DNA of 64,000 nucleotides from Perkinsus marinus ATCC 50983 (GCF_000006405.1 NW_003205333.1:348593-412592); one strand, 5' to 3'. Positions 11,019 through 22,999 are shown, numbered from the stretch's first letter. Numbers and translations are program-made. The notes: generated by a model not told the origin, from the letters alone.

Positions 11019-11795
11019 ACTGTGTACTGAACGATTGTTGTGTTTAATATTCCACCACCACTCTTGCTAGTGTCGAACCGGTAGGGTGGTTCGGAACGAA
11101 CGAACCTTAGAGGGAAGGACACTCCGAGACACAGTCTGAATCACACGTGGTGAGTGTAACGACCGTGCATGTCTCCGCCTTTTTCGGTACTTCCTCCCAC
11201 GAGTGGTAGGATGAGAGAGACCCTTCTAACCTCAATTATTCCGTGATTTACAGAAGACGTAGCGGAGCAGCGCTGCCAATGCGGATTGGTACTTGACCTA
11301 GTTTAACAAATCAAGTTTCTTTATGAGTGTTGATGCTTCTTACCATTGAATGGTAAAAACGTTGCCTGTCACTTGAGGGGGGTAAAGAGTCAATGAGCGA
11401 ATGTTGTTTAGAATAGGACGATTTTCTCATTCCCAGAGGTAACAGTTCAAAAGAAACAATTCAACATAATCATCAACTGCTTACGCGTGAGTCAGATTTG
11501 ACATCACTCAGTGACCGAGTCTCAATCCCAATGAATCGGTACTGATTAAGTACTGGCCTTAGACAATTATTACTATCATCATTCTTTCCCCCATCCGGCC
11601 AACAGTGACAACACAAAGCATATGAGACTAGACCTCTTTTTTCCAGGTTCCCAATAGAAAGCCAGCCGTAATAAACGAATCGTCCCGTGCGACTAGTACA
11701 GCACTTGCACAGTGAGAACTAACGGGCCAGAGTCGTTATAACGACAACCATACAAACAGAACCAACAGAGGCAGCAAGCTGCAGAAGTCAGCAGC
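11019..11795. other. Intergenic between convergent genes
   Basis: The region lies between two convergent genes and should hold their 3' untranslated regions. It is relatively rich in A+T, and I find no open frame of note or repeat. Confidence 0.5.
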
Positions 11796-12317
11796 TTACA
11801 ACCTGCGACCACGGCGACCGCACTTCTTCCTGGTGGAATCGGTGGGAATGGGGGTAACATCCTCGATACGGCCGATCTTCATACCAGCACGGGCGAGGGC
11901 ACGGAGGGCAGCCTGGGCACCAGGGCCGGGGGTCTTGGTCTTGGTACCACCAGTGGCACGCAGCTTGATGTGAAGAGCGTTGACACCGAGCTCCTGAAAA
12001 CGACAATTCGACATGCATGTCTCAAACGAGTTGAAGCGATAATAGAAATGCTAATGTTTTCTTACCTTGCACCTGACGGCGACGTCCTGAGCGGCAAGCA
12101 TGGCAGCGTAGGGAGAGGACTCATCACGATCGGCCTTCACCTTCATACCACCAGTGACACGGACCAAGGTCTCGCGACCGGACACATCAGTGACGTGGAT
12201 GAAAGTATCGTTGAAGGAAGCGTAGATGTGGGCAACACCGAACACGAGCTCACCCTCACGGACCTGGGGACCAAGTTGGAGGGGCTCCTCAGTCTTAGGG
12301 GCTTTCTTAGGGGCCAT
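11796..12317 (-). CDS. 40S ribosomal protein uS11 (S14)
   Basis: Two exons (12317-12066 and 11993-11796) with one 72-nt intron give 149 residues (human 151). Sequence from [12 protein letters not shown] through [35 protein letters not shown] and [16 protein letters not shown], then [40 protein letters not shown] and the conserved tail [21 protein letters not shown] shortened here by quotation. The protein sits on the platform of the small subunit near the mRNA exit and helps 40S maturation. The intron separates CK from ELG at a phase-0 boundary. The gene is intact and highly conserved. Confidence 0.97.
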
Positions 12318-12649
12318 TGGGAAAAGTGGCTGGTACTAGTATGGAGAATCACACTCCTCGCCAAGAAAGGTTTAGCGCGATCGATTACGATATTTTACTG
12401 AGTAATTGTAAGATTGCGCAAGTGCGCAAGTTATATTAATTTTTCATGGCGCGCGCTCACTCATAGCGGAGCGAAACGATTTTCGTTCACCATTTTCGTG
12501 CAGTGATCGCAGAACAAGAGAAAGGTCCGGAAGTCTTCTTCTAGTGAATGTTATGAGAGCACATAGCATCTCAGCCCGCCACAAGGAACACATCGTGGTC
12601 CCTCAAGTTTTATCAGTTACGTTCATTCACCCCGCACCCTACACCTTTG

Positions 12650-13259
12650 ATGATGCTATCGTTCAAACCCATTCACATCTTGCTCCTACTCGGCTCGTCT
12701 GAAGCTGTTCGGGTGAAGCATAGGGCTATCAAGAAGCTGATCACCAAGGCTCAAAGCCACCGATGGAATCCTGTGTCACTGGCGGTGAGAAGTGACATCT
12801 AGGGGTTGAGGTGGAGTTGCTACCGCTCAGATTTTCCCCGATCCCGACGAACCGAGTGGCTGCTTCGTGAAGTCGAAGTTCTATGGCAGGGAAAGTCGTA
12901 TCTATTTCCAGCTTGAGGAGGGTCATTCATCCGGAGAGCTTGTCTACAAGGTCAATAAGGAAAAATCAACATGCCCTTATCCTGGAACGAGGTACCGTTA
13001 TCATCGTTTGCATTCTTTTATGTTTGCCTTCAGCCCACTAGAAGTAACGGGTAGCGTCGCAACGGGGAAGGGAGACGTCAGCGACTGTCGTACTGGCGTC
13101 AGACGTATATTCTCGAAAATTGGGATGAAGGATGGCCCGAACCCTGCAGATTTCGTCAAGCGCAGCAGCAAGTTCATAAAGCAACTGTGCTCGGAAAGGG
13201 CAAGCAGTGGCGCCTCAGTGTCACAAAATGATGAGGAAGATGAAGATGATAGTGATTGA
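12650..13259 (+). CDS. Small secreted protein, unknown family
   Basis: Three exons encode about 170 residues. The N terminus MMLSFKPIHILLLLGSSEA is a typical signal peptide, cut probably after SEA. Introns of 46 and 42 nt are GT-AG; the second is a multiple of three, so retaining it would add 14 residues without breaking the frame. The mature part contains ESRIYFQLEEG and FSKIGMKDGPNPADFVKRSS, three or four cysteines that could form disulfides, and a Ser-rich acidic tail (NDEEDEDDSD). I recognise no domain. Secretion is inferred from the leader alone. Small secreted proteins are plentiful in parasitic alveolates, but a role in parasitism is not shown. Confidence 0.6.
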
Positions 13260-14876
13260 TTCTGAATCCATGATTCAGTGTGACCAATGGTCATGCGTTC
13301 TCACCGGTTAATCGAATACATGTTGTCTGGCTATGCTGAGATGTGTTGAGTTCTGAGTAGTTGAAATGGATGGGCCCGATGAGTATCTCCCATTGATCGG
13401 GCGGAGGTACGTTGAGGGCGAGCCACTCTGAATGGCATTAGCGGTCTGTGCGTGCTGTTGCACAGAGACAAGCGCCAGTCCAGCCTTCCTTTATTGAAAC
13501 TGCCACGAGAAACTCGTCATGAAACAACTCGGAAATGAAATGAAACACTAGCATGAAATACTAAGTGTTTAACAATATCATTTTCTGCTCATTTATCTCA
13601 CGGCTTCTGAGTCAACCAGTGCCCCGACCGAAGCTCTGAACAATAGCCATGTTGATCACCTGAGAGGTCTATTGGGAAGCTTGCACATTCGGTCGGTTAT
13701 GGCAAGGGGATCCGAAGGGTGTTGCTCAATGTGGCGGGCTTGGTCTTAGGGGAGAGAACTGATAATTACTCCCAAGGGATGATCGTGTCACCGATTGGGC
13801 TCCATTTGTTGTGATATTTTCACTGGTATGGGCAATACACCACGTCCATATGCCTCTGCTGCGAGAGCACGTGAACGCTCGCTAGTGATGCGATACCATT
13901 TTGGCCCAGTGACGTAGAATTGACGGAGTTGCGAACTTACTGAATGGAGACCCGTTTTGACAGAGTTTCGAGTCAACTAATGGAATTATTTGGTTGAGGG
14001 AAACCCGTTTCGGTTCTGATGAGGTCCCTCCCGGATCGCAGCTATACAGATATATCGCTCAGGCGGGTCGATAGAGAGTAGCTCACCATCGTCGCATGTG
14101 ATCCGCCAAGACAATAGGTTGCCCATGTAGCTCGTTAGGTGGGCTAGCAATGAGATCATCCAAGCCATCCAATAAGGATGACAGGGAGGTGAAAGCATAT
14201 GAGGATTATACTGCACCACAAGAGGGTGAGTTGCATGCATGATAAGTATGTTCATAGTCCTCACAAGTCCAGCGCTGAACTCCCCTAGAACATCTCTTGC
14301 TGCTACCTAGTGGATGATGATCAGAGAGAAGGAGCCACTGAGCGGAACTAATGCATACGGTCTGGAACGATAAAAGAGGCCAGTTTGTTGGTGGGCCCGA
14401 AACTCATGAACTTCGGAATCGACACAAAAATCGATCGGGGGTAGCGGACCTCGGACAGACATTCTGCAGGTGGAGTGAAGAAGGTTTGAACACGTCGGGG
14501 GCCCATTTCACAAGCCTCGGTTAGGCACGAAAATCGTAAGGCGCTAGGCGATTTCTGCACCTTATAGCGGGTAGGCTCTTTCACAAAGGTTAGGCGCATC
14601 TGATATGAAATCAGCAAGGCACCTAACTAGGTCCACCTAAACGTAAGGTACACCTAAGGACGCCTTGGGCCAGAAGTCCTTGTGAAATGGGCCCTAGAGA
14701 ATCGCTTACTGCAATCGTGCATCCTGTCAAACCGTTTTGAAAGATTCCTGTCGAGACGAGCTGGCAAATACGTCTACGCTCTATGAAAGATTCTTCTCAT
14801 GATATCATCTCAAAACGCACTTGACATTCTAGTAGACTTATTCCACCGTTTGTTGTGGATCTTAGAGGCTACGTTG
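13260..14876. other. Intergenic with a MITE-like insert
   Basis: Apart from the 196-bp element at 14499-14694, this region holds only short open frames without family resemblance. I find no exon series that splices into a longer protein. Confidence 0.45.
14499..14694. mobile_element. MITE-like non-autonomous DNA transposon, 196 bp
   Basis: The ends are a perfect 16-bp inverted repeat, GGGCCCATTTCACAAG at the left and its reverse complement at the right. The inside is noncoding and contains many GTTAGGC / CACCTAA-type motifs on opposite strands that could fold into a hairpin. Size, terminal inverted repeats and lack of a coding frame fit a miniature inverted-repeat element. I cannot see a convincing target-site duplication in the flanks (CGTCGG on the left, TAGAGA on the right), so the superfamily stays open. 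No second copy is present in this window. Confidence 0.6.
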
Positions 14877-15799
14877 TCATACACTACGACCTGTCATCCA
14901 CAGAATTGGTCCGATCATCCCTTCATCATCGGCGATGCGCGGAGACAGTGCGGCGTTGGTCAGGTCACGGAGTGGGTCCGTGAGACTCATTCGCTTTCTC
15001 ATCGGTGTAGGACTGTAGGTTGACGTAGGAGTCGACTCATAGTCGCTTGAGATATACGGTTCCACGTGTAGGCTCTTGTCGTAGGGTATGTAGTGCTGTT
15101 TTGCGTTGGACAAGCCTGTAGCTCACCAGGAATGCGTACTGTTGGGAGCATCTAGTGCGGTCATCATCGGGTAAGTGTAGGTCCTCAGACTGGCTGTGTG
15201 GTGTCTCGTATGAGGCAGATTCTTGCTCAGGCTTGACGAGCTGATCAGGGATGAGGATGAGCGACGACTTTCCGTGACCGAGAAGAAGTTGGATTTGAAG
15301 AAAGACATCATACACTTGCGCCTTGGCGGCACGGTTACTGAAAGCCTCTCTGCTCGACTCGTCGGATTTTAGGGTCTTCTCTCCTGCAACGTGGAGATGG
15401 AGATCAGTCTAGATTCATTTCTCTGACTGAAAGGCCTCGAGGGAGGGACTAGGGTTGTCCGGGTCAAAGCTTATTGTCAAGTTGAATGTACCCGTTTTTG
15501 AGTTGTAAATTGTTAATTAAAGGCTTGATGCATGGCTGCACCTCTAGCTTTAGAGCTGTGTGTACTAGTCTGATCTTGCTCCTAGACTGAGCTTGCCTTG
15601 TACGCAGTTTACGTGGAGAGACTATGGACCGTAGAGGGCCTGCCATCCGTGACACGTCGAGGACTTCCCTCCTCCCCAGCCCTCCCGGAGTAGGTCGTTG
15701 CTGTTGCGTCTGCTCGATTGTCTGGTAAGCTGGAGTGGTCAGGCACGCGCTCAAAGCCGTCGAGATAGATGTGCTGAAGACGTCTATGAGGCCCAACAT
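14877..15799 (-). CDS. Hypothetical protein, Ser/Arg-rich
   Basis: Three exons give about 250 residues, beginning MLGLIDVFSTSISTALSACL (an in-frame Met at 15847 would add 16). Exon 1 ends in LVHTALKLE; exon 2 contains AKAQVYDVFLQIQLLLGHGK and SASYETPHSQSEDLHLPDDD; exon 3 reads HYIPYDKSLHVEPYISSDYE, TYSPTPMRKRMSLTDPLRDL and ends MTGRSV. The SP/TP motifs and RKRMSL suggest kinase target sites. The last intron would be only 31 nt, the shortest in the window, and the first about 180 nt, so splice sites here are less sure. No known family. Confidence 0.45.
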
Positions 15800-16132
15800 G
15801 AGGCTCTGCGGTACCTCTGTAACCGAGCAGAGGGGACTCGGCAACATTCAGAGAGCTCTCTCGGACCTGTCGGACCTTGGACAAGGCACTCACCGCAACC
15901 ATGGCTGCCGCTAAATGCATGCCAGCCGCCCCATATTGTTCAAGCCCATATGGTGAGGAGTGAAGCTCAGGTTGGCGGCCTAGCCCTTCTTTTCAGCCTG
16001 GGGCTGTTACGGGCTACCACGGCCCGCCATCTCAGACTAGCACACAAGTTTTCTCATGTGCTCAGTGTAAGCAGTGTTCCTACTATACTACAGTGACGAG
16101 ATTCCCTTCCGAGGTACTCCATCGTCTTCTCA

Positions 16133-17594
16133 ATATGGCAGGCCTGCCATCGACTTCGGTGGGAATTGCCCTACAGGTGGGATGTAGTCCCTGGAGGCCG
16201 TCGGGCTATGTGGTTTCATTTTGAGGTCATCATCAGCAGGCCTATCTTCCCAACCATTGGGCGGCTGGACCGGTCCCACCACAGTCGTTTGGTATCGCGC
16301 CTCAAGGTGCTTATCGATGGAGAGAAGCGCGTGGACTTGAGTCCGGTTGTCAGATTCATCGTCAACTATGTGCAACAACTTTTACATCAGCGTAGTCGAG
16401 CCCAATCTACCTCCGAACCACCGTGACGGACCACAGCGGGTGAGCCGTGGTTCGCATCTCCATCACGCTGGGTACGGCAGCACATCGTCATCTGGCTGTA
16501 ATGCCCACATGGTAGGCAATGGGCTCTAGTACGCGTCTTGGAATGGCTGGGCCAGGTCCATCAAGTTCGTCAGCGAGCGGTTGAGCGGCACGGACACCCC
16601 TCACCTTGCGTATGCGCTCTCTCGGAACGTTTGCTCAAACTGCCGACAACACTGATGATGAGGTGAGATGGTCGCCTCACATCGCAGGGCTTGAATCTAT
16701 CCAGGAACATTCCGAACCGGTACGTCCAGGAGGAGTTACTCGGCGACATCAACGCGGCAGGCTTCGCTGATTTGTTCGATTTTTTCTACTTACCGATGGG
16801 TAGACCTGTGCTTGTTCGCGACAATGTCTCGTTGACTCTGTGAGCGTTCCAGATCACGAGACTCGGGCTAACTTTGGCTACTGCTTCATCAACCTGGTTA
16901 GCCCTCAGCAGGCTTATAACTTCTTTAAAGCCTTCGATGTGAGTCGATGACTTTCTGATTGTACCAGAATAATTGATAGCAATGGTTGACTCAGGGTAAG
17001 CCACTTCGACGCTTCACTTCTAACAAAATCGTGGCCATCGTCCCTGCAGCGATACAGGGCTTCGAAGCGAATCTGAAACACTATTCTCGGAAGGCTGTGT
17101 GCACTGACGTAGAGATTCAGTGAGTTACGGGTTTGCCAGACTTATTATGTTCGTCTCTCCATCGCTTCAATAGGTTCCGTCCTCTGTTCTGGCTTCACGG
17201 CGCTGCGGTAGAGTTTGTGCGCAAAAACAGTGGAGAAAGTCGAGTAGTGGCGAGCGGCGGCTGCGGGTCTACTCGGCATGGCAACACGAACCACATTGCT
17301 TTCGTCATGGCTGGGGAATCTAGCTCAGAAGAGACTCGAGCTGGAGATGACAGTGATTGGTATGTGCGAAGTGTTCGATTGATGGTATGTAACGTATGAT
17401 GTGTCAGGAAAGCCTCTTATAAGAAAGAAAAAGGACCGCCGGCCTTCCGCCCGACGGGGGTGATCTCGCCAACGTCATCGTTGCCAAACGATGATCATTC
17501 TCCCGTTGTTCATCACCGCCATCGCCGCACTAAGAGCGATGGTGGGTTGAGGAGATCTCGTGGTATGTCATATTCGTCTTGTAGTGGATTGTGA
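16133..17594 (+). CDS. Mei2-like RNA-binding protein, array copy 1
   Basis: Starts MAGLPSTSVGIALQ; a Gln/Pro/Gly-rich region (QAYLPNHWAAGPVPPQ) precedes the C-terminal RRM. The RRM reads TTLMMRNIPNRYVQEELLGD, GFADLFDFFYLPM, NFGYCFINLVSPQQAYNFF and KIVAIVPAAIQGFEANLKHY, then FRPLFWLHG. This is the special C-terminal RRM of the Mei2 family, whose hallmark is VMLRNIPN...DFFYLPID...NVGYAFINF and QGLEALVEHF. In fission yeast Mei2 triggers meiosis by binding a noncoding RNA; plant AML and TEL proteins act in meiosis and meristems. Introns split the RRM after MMR (phase 2), after LPM (phase 1), after FD (phase 0) and before FRPLF (phase 2). The tail is basic and His-rich (HHRHRRTKSDGG). The N-terminal exon joins are less certain than the RRM. 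Confidence 0.8.
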
Positions 17595-18390
17595 TAGTGA
17601 ATTTTGCTCAGTAGAGAGTCACTCGTAGACTCGGTCTTTTCCTCCTGAACTCCCTGCTTCACCTTTTGATTATCCGTCAGTCGTAGAATACTGACTCCTG
17701 TTTTTCCATAACATATCTCTTTCATTCATAACGATTTTGCTCACTCCTTATCTGATCTTGGGTGCCCCCTGCCGCACCTCTGTGTTCGTCTCTGTACTCC
17801 TACGAGGCTGGTGCATCAGTAGGCACAAACCGCGAGTTTTCCATTGGTAGACAGGAGGACCGCGGACTCCTATTCTGGTGTGTATTTCGTCAATACACCG
17901 TAGTAGCATGGGCAAGCCAGCCGTCGCCATCCGAGCTATGTCGGTGAAATTTTCTCTTGCGCTGCTCGACGGCGTGTTTCACCCCATCACAAGTGATTAT
18001 TTTTGTGGTCTCTGCGATGTTGTGCCAATATCAATGAGCTCCCATGCACTTCACCCGCCATTCAAGCTGTTGTAAGTCTTTTGTTGTATGTTTCCCACTC
18101 CGGTTGGTCGCCAGCCTGTCCCCGGGGCTCGTCCGGATCATCGCGAACGGCGTCTGGTTGGTGATAGCTCTGAAAGCAGTATTTGCCATGACGCTGAACA
18201 TCGCGTTCCGCTTATTAGTTGTCAGGTTTTACCGAGGACCCTAGAGCGGAGCGAGCTCGTGTAGATGAAGGCAGCTCTTGTGGTCACCAGACGGGTGAGC
18301 ACATCACGAGTACCGTCTCGCAGGTCAGACAGATGTTCCTCAGGTTCGGAAACGATATTGCCCTATGTTGTGTCTGCGGAAGTCTCGAGC
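17595..18390 (+). other. Spacer between Mei2-like copies 1 and 2
   Basis: Short open frames only. Earlier first exons of copy 2 could lie here; for example an ATG near 17908 precedes a good GT donor, but I could not link it in frame. Confidence 0.4.
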
Positions 18391-19587
18391 ATGCCTGATG
18401 GTGGGTCGTCGATTCACCTACCTACCTTGGGTGACTTCGCTCTTCCACCATGGTCTTCGGTCACCGTTCGGTCGCCACAAGATGGCGCAGTGGCCGAGTC
18501 CGCCGATGGCTTCTCCTGGGCCGGGACTTGGATAACTATGCCGAATTCGGTCCTTTAATACGCCTCGTAGGGTTTCGACGTGATCGATACTTTACTTCAG
18601 ACGATCTTGGAACAAGGTGCTCAGGAGGAATCATCGCAAGCTGGTGGGGTATAGGTAACGCTACGAGATTCGATATTGTTGCTGCAGGCATTCCAGCGTA
18701 TCTGGTCAGTGTGCCTATTTCGAGCATGTCAGCATCAAGTGAGCATCTGTCGACGCCACGTATGAGCGATGATTCATCTGAGCTTTGTATCGCCATCATA
18801 TAACACTAGTTGTCTGTAGATTTGGATGCCCCCATGACACTGGATAGCCCGGTGCCCAACCATGCGAGTTTCCTCCCTGAAGCATTATACCAGGCCCGAG
18901 ACGATGAGTGCTGCTGCGGAGGCTGTGGAACTGCTGGCGTGGGGTTTGAGGCTCCACCGGAGGTGCCGGATATCACCACCGTAGTCATGAGGTGTGTTCG
19001 ACTAGCCCCGTTATTCATGATGTAATTCTGCTCAGGAACGTACCTGTTCGCTACACACCGTCTACTCTGATGCAGGAGATAATTGAGTATGGCTTCGGAG
19101 GCGAATTCGACTTCTTCTATCTGCCATTTGGTAAGTTTGAAATGTCTACATTGGTCCGTTATGAATTTCATTTGTCAACAGACCACAAGAGGAATTGCAA
19201 TCATGGCTATTGTTTTATCAATCTCTCCGATTTCTCCGTGATGGAGAGGTTTGCGGCAGCTTTCGATGTGAGTAGCACAGGGTGTTCGCTGATCGTTTTG
19301 AGGTCATAACGGACCGACCTTATTTGGTTGTAGGGGAGGCGGTCCCTTCGACTTGCTACACGGTGGGAAATCGAGGTGAGCCCTGCGGTGCTGCAGGGTT
19401 TCGAGGAGAATCTCCGTCATTACCTGGGCAACGAAGCCTTCAGGAATCTGGATGAGGAGTGAGTCCCTCTGCTGAATCTATCGCAGGCGGCCTGCGGCAG
19501 GCCGATTGCAGGTACCAACCAGTATTTTTCCTTGATGGTCAGCCTCTGAGGCCAGGCACTGGAGTGGCCTGTCCAAGAGTTCCTTAG
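18391..19587 (+). CDS. Mei2-like RNA-binding protein, array copy 2 (divergent)
   Basis: Start at MPDGGSSIHLPTLGDF is the first Met of a clean open exon; an in-frame Met at 18265 is an alternative. The RRM reads TTVVMRNVPVRYTPSTLMQE, GFGGEFDFFYLPF, NHGYCFINLSDFSVMERF and EIEVSPAVLQGFEENLRHY, followed by YQPVFFLDGQPLRPG and a stop 18 residues later. Intron positions and phases inside the RRM equal those of copies 1, 3 and 4. It is the most changed copy: the invariant NIPN is NVPV and the stretch after FD lacks the usual SNKIV pattern. A Cys cluster (DDECCCGGCG) lies before the RRM. The frame is open throughout, so it is probably a functional gene under looser constraint rather than a pseudogene. 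Confidence 0.75.
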
Positions 19588-20524
19588 ATACTTGGACGGT
19601 TCCCCATGCAGTCAATCTCGCGTTATCATTCAGCATCATCATTTTTGTCAGTGTTGATACTCGAATCTGCGCTATCAATGTAAGCCCAAGTCAGACTGGT
19701 CCCCGCAGATGGACTATTTTAGCATGAGCTGTTCAATCTCCCGTGCAGGTATCCATCATCAGGCATCGACTGCAGTCAGTCAATTCTCCTGCCTAACTCG
19801 TCACTAATGTATTTTCCACATACAACTTCCTTCCAAGCTCGGTTGGTAATGCCGTCTCTCTGTTCTTCGCGGCCAACGTCGATCACCGGCCGTATGCGCT
19901 CTGGCATGGGTCCTCATAGGAGCTCATTTCGCTCCTTCATCTGCGGGAATCTGTTCCCAGGTTTCTCCCTGCCCTACCTGATTATTCCACCTCGTTTTCC
20001 ACTCTTCCGTAGATACGCATGACTATAGATCATTCTCGTGCTGCTGCTTCTTTTTGATGACGATCTGCGACTTTGGGTTCATCACTGCAGATCGTTCAGT
20101 CAGCGTTCCTCGATCAGTGCTCGACCAGCCATTGCCCCAGTGGGAGGTGGATTCATACGTCTACTGCGTGATTGAATGTCCCACTCTGCTGTGCCTCATC
20201 ATTGCTTCGACAGCAACGACGGTCCCGACGACTCGTCCGTTCTGACCCAACTGCCACCAGTATGTGACTCCTGTGGACGTGTAAGTGCATGCTAGGCTTA
20301 GATCGTTTGTTCGGAGTGGTCTTGATCATTTCTATTCGCGACGGAATTCCTTCGTTCCTCCCATCAGGTGAATGACTCTCATCTGCGTCTAATCAGGTGG
20401 ACTTCCAAGATATCTACACCTCCCTTCGCGTGCTGCAGTCCTTGGTGGATCTCATGTAAGGGTACCGGATGATGAGGCAGTGTGGAATGGCAGGTGGCTT
20501 ACGCGGCGTCGATGAGGCCTAGTC
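19588..20524 (+). other. Spacer between Mei2-like copies 2 and 3
   Basis: No convincing exon series. Upstream exons of copy 3 may be hidden here. No repeats seen. Confidence 0.4.
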
Positions 20525-22141
20525 ATGACACTCATGGTGGAAGGGCGCGACAGCCTCAGCAACCGGCAGGCGAGGTTTGCTGCTGCAGGCCGTCGTCCAG
20601 GTAAAGCCCATCTGCCTACATCTTCACCGCCTATCGTCTCACTGCTTCGCATGGTACAGTCGAGGTCGACTCTCCAGTGATCCCAGAGGGAAATCGGTCT
20701 CTTCGAGGAGGATACACAGTGGTGTGAGTGTTTCCCGCGATGAGCAGTATCCGTTCTTGCTCTTAGCTGCGGCGCCCTCGGTAGATCCCGGACCATGGTG
20801 TGCATGTGATCAGCGCACTCGGAGCTGCATCGTACAACATAGCGATCGTGGACCGCGTTCTCTTGCTTTGACTGCATTGCCCCACCCCAGGGGAGCGGCT
20901 CCGACGAGCAAGTTCCATTCGCAGGCGGAGAACCCGAGAGCATCACCAGATGGAAGAAAGGCGAACTGGGTGATGTCACTCCAGTTGAGTGATGCCTCTT
21001 ATCTTCCAAAGATACGAATGCTCGGCAGATCATTTGGCCCAGATGCCCACTCTTTGTTATTTCAGGCATCTCGCGAGGTCGGCTCTCATGAAGGAATAAC
21101 GACTGTGATGATGAGGTGAATGTTGCTCGAAATGACTATGCTTGACTATCTGTCCATTCCAGACACATCCCAAATCGGTATACGCAGGCCGAGCTGATCG
21201 CCGAGGTAACTTTCACCGGATTTGGTGGGACATTTGACTTTTTCTACCTCCCCATGGGTAAATTGCTGCTCTCGTCCGTAGTGGCCCATATTGTGCCGCT
21301 TCAGATCACAGCACTAGAGCTAATTTCGGCTACTGCTTCATCAACTTTACAACGCCAGAAGTGGCTTCACTGTTCACACACCTTTTCAGCGTGAGGAGAT
21401 GCCGCCAGAGGCAATGTGATGGAGGTTGGATCCTTCAGGGGAAGCAGTTGAACATGTCAACGTCGAAGAAAATCGTAGAAATTGTGCCCGCTAAGCTGCA
21501 AGGTTTCGATGCCAATTTATTGCACTACAGCAAGAAGGCCGTCTCCACTGACTCGAAGGAAGAGTGAGGCCGATTAATGACTTGAATTACTAGCAGAGCG
21601 ATTGTTTTTTGTAGTCACATAATTCCCTGTCAGGTTCCGTCCACTGTTCCTGGTTGATGGCTATCGACTTTCTTTCACTCGCGTTCCATTACGAAAACCA
21701 AGAGAGATAGGGAGGCATTCGTAAGAGGTCTCCGTGCCATGAGTGGCATCTTCTGGTAGGTCCAGACAGCGATCCGCGTGTTCCAGCCCTGAGAGGAGCG
21801 ACAAGGAGAATCGAGTCGGTCTTGCCTCTAATAGCGGGGCTCTTCTCAAGAACGCCTGCCACTGTACTGGAGATAATCCAATGTGAGTCGATGATAAACA
21901 TGAGAGATTCGGCGACCCCGCTTTGTGTAGTTCAGGCGAGGAGAGACTGATGGGGGAGCGTTACGCTCCTTTTGGGTTCAATGATGCCCAGGAGACGTTC
22001 CGCTGGATGAAGACCTCTAACGAGGCCTCAGACGGTCCTCCCCCGATCCAATCTCCCGACTTTCCAATATTCCTAGATGGTGATCATCCGTCGACTATCG
22101 GTGAGACCAATGTCTATATACTTGAGGCAGTTCGTGTATAA
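20525..22141 (+). CDS. Mei2-like RNA-binding protein, array copy 3
   Basis: Start MTLMVEGRDSLSNRQARF. Exons then read VEVDSPVIPEGNRSLRGGY, SCFDCIAPPQGSGSDEQVPF and the RRM: TTVMMRHIPNRYTQAELIAE, GFGGTFDFFYLPM, NFGYCFINFTTPEVASLF, KIVEIVPAKLQGFDANLLHY and FRPLFLVDGYRLSFTRV. This RRM is the closest of the four to copies 1 and 4. After it the gene has a long tail found in no other copy: RQRSACSSPERSDKENR, ERYAPFGFNDAQETFRWMK and a stop after ILEAVRV. The tail joins in frame across introns of about 39 and 48 nt. RRM introns match the other copies in phase. Role as for copy 1: RNA binding through the RRM, with partners unknown. Confidence 0.8.
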
Positions 22142-22999
22142 TCTCAGTTAACAGGGCAGCTTCTTCCGCTGATGCTGGTCCGACCTCGAGCCCGTAGGAG
22201 AGTAGGTAGAGAAGTATCATATTGAGGTGAACTAGGGAAACATTTGCTGTCCGCTTACCCAGTTGGCGTGTTGTTCTGGTCTTCATACTCTCGTCATGGC
22301 CTCAGGTTATTGTATCCGACTATCTATTCTCACCATTGAATCCGTCATTCTGCCTATGTTGTAGTGCAATTCCCCTATTATATTACTACGGCGAGGATTT
22401 CACTGCTCATACTGCTGCTGCTACTGCTCGTTTACTACTCGTGTTCGTGCTGTTCAGCGATGTGTCGGTTGATGTTATATTTACATTGACGAGCGGTCAT
22501 TGCGCTATGAGAATATCACCACATTTCTTCTTTCCCTATTGCGATTGCGCCGTCCTAGTTATTATGGTGACCGCGCTGTCAATGCATTGTAGTGCTCGAA
22601 TGTCCCAGCATCTTGCTGCTGCGCGGTAGTTTCCTAGTCGTTAAGGTGCTATATGCCGTCCGCCACATACTCCTATTCTCATAGAAGTTCTTCCGGCGGT
22701 GTTGGTGGATGGGTGTCTCGTACTCTTCTCAGAAGTGGGCTTCATAATTCGTCTCGAGTATCATGATACTGTTTGATATGTTGCAGTCTCATCGCTATCA
22801 CAAGTAGTTTATCTTCCTCACCTTGCTGCATTAGTGACATCTGGTTTTGGTTTGCAAGTGATTGGCGAGGTTTTCTTCGAGCGTCTCTAGCGTTTAGTCG
22901 TCCGCTGAATACTGCTGTGCGATTACAATAGAAGGCTCTCAAGATTGCCGATTGTTCATGCAGCCGCCTTCATTCCCCGTCGACTTTCAAAGCTCAGAG
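22142..22999 (+). other. Spacer between Mei2-like copies 3 and 4
   Basis: Open frames here are short and unrelated to known families. I see no degenerate Mei2-like RRM in the spacer. Confidence 0.45.

Noticed and set aside
16166-16426. An open frame with RLVSRLKVLIDGEKRVDLSP
   Set aside because: It is a different frame over exon 2 of Mei2-like copy 1; the frame that joins to the RRM is the Gln/Pro-rich one.
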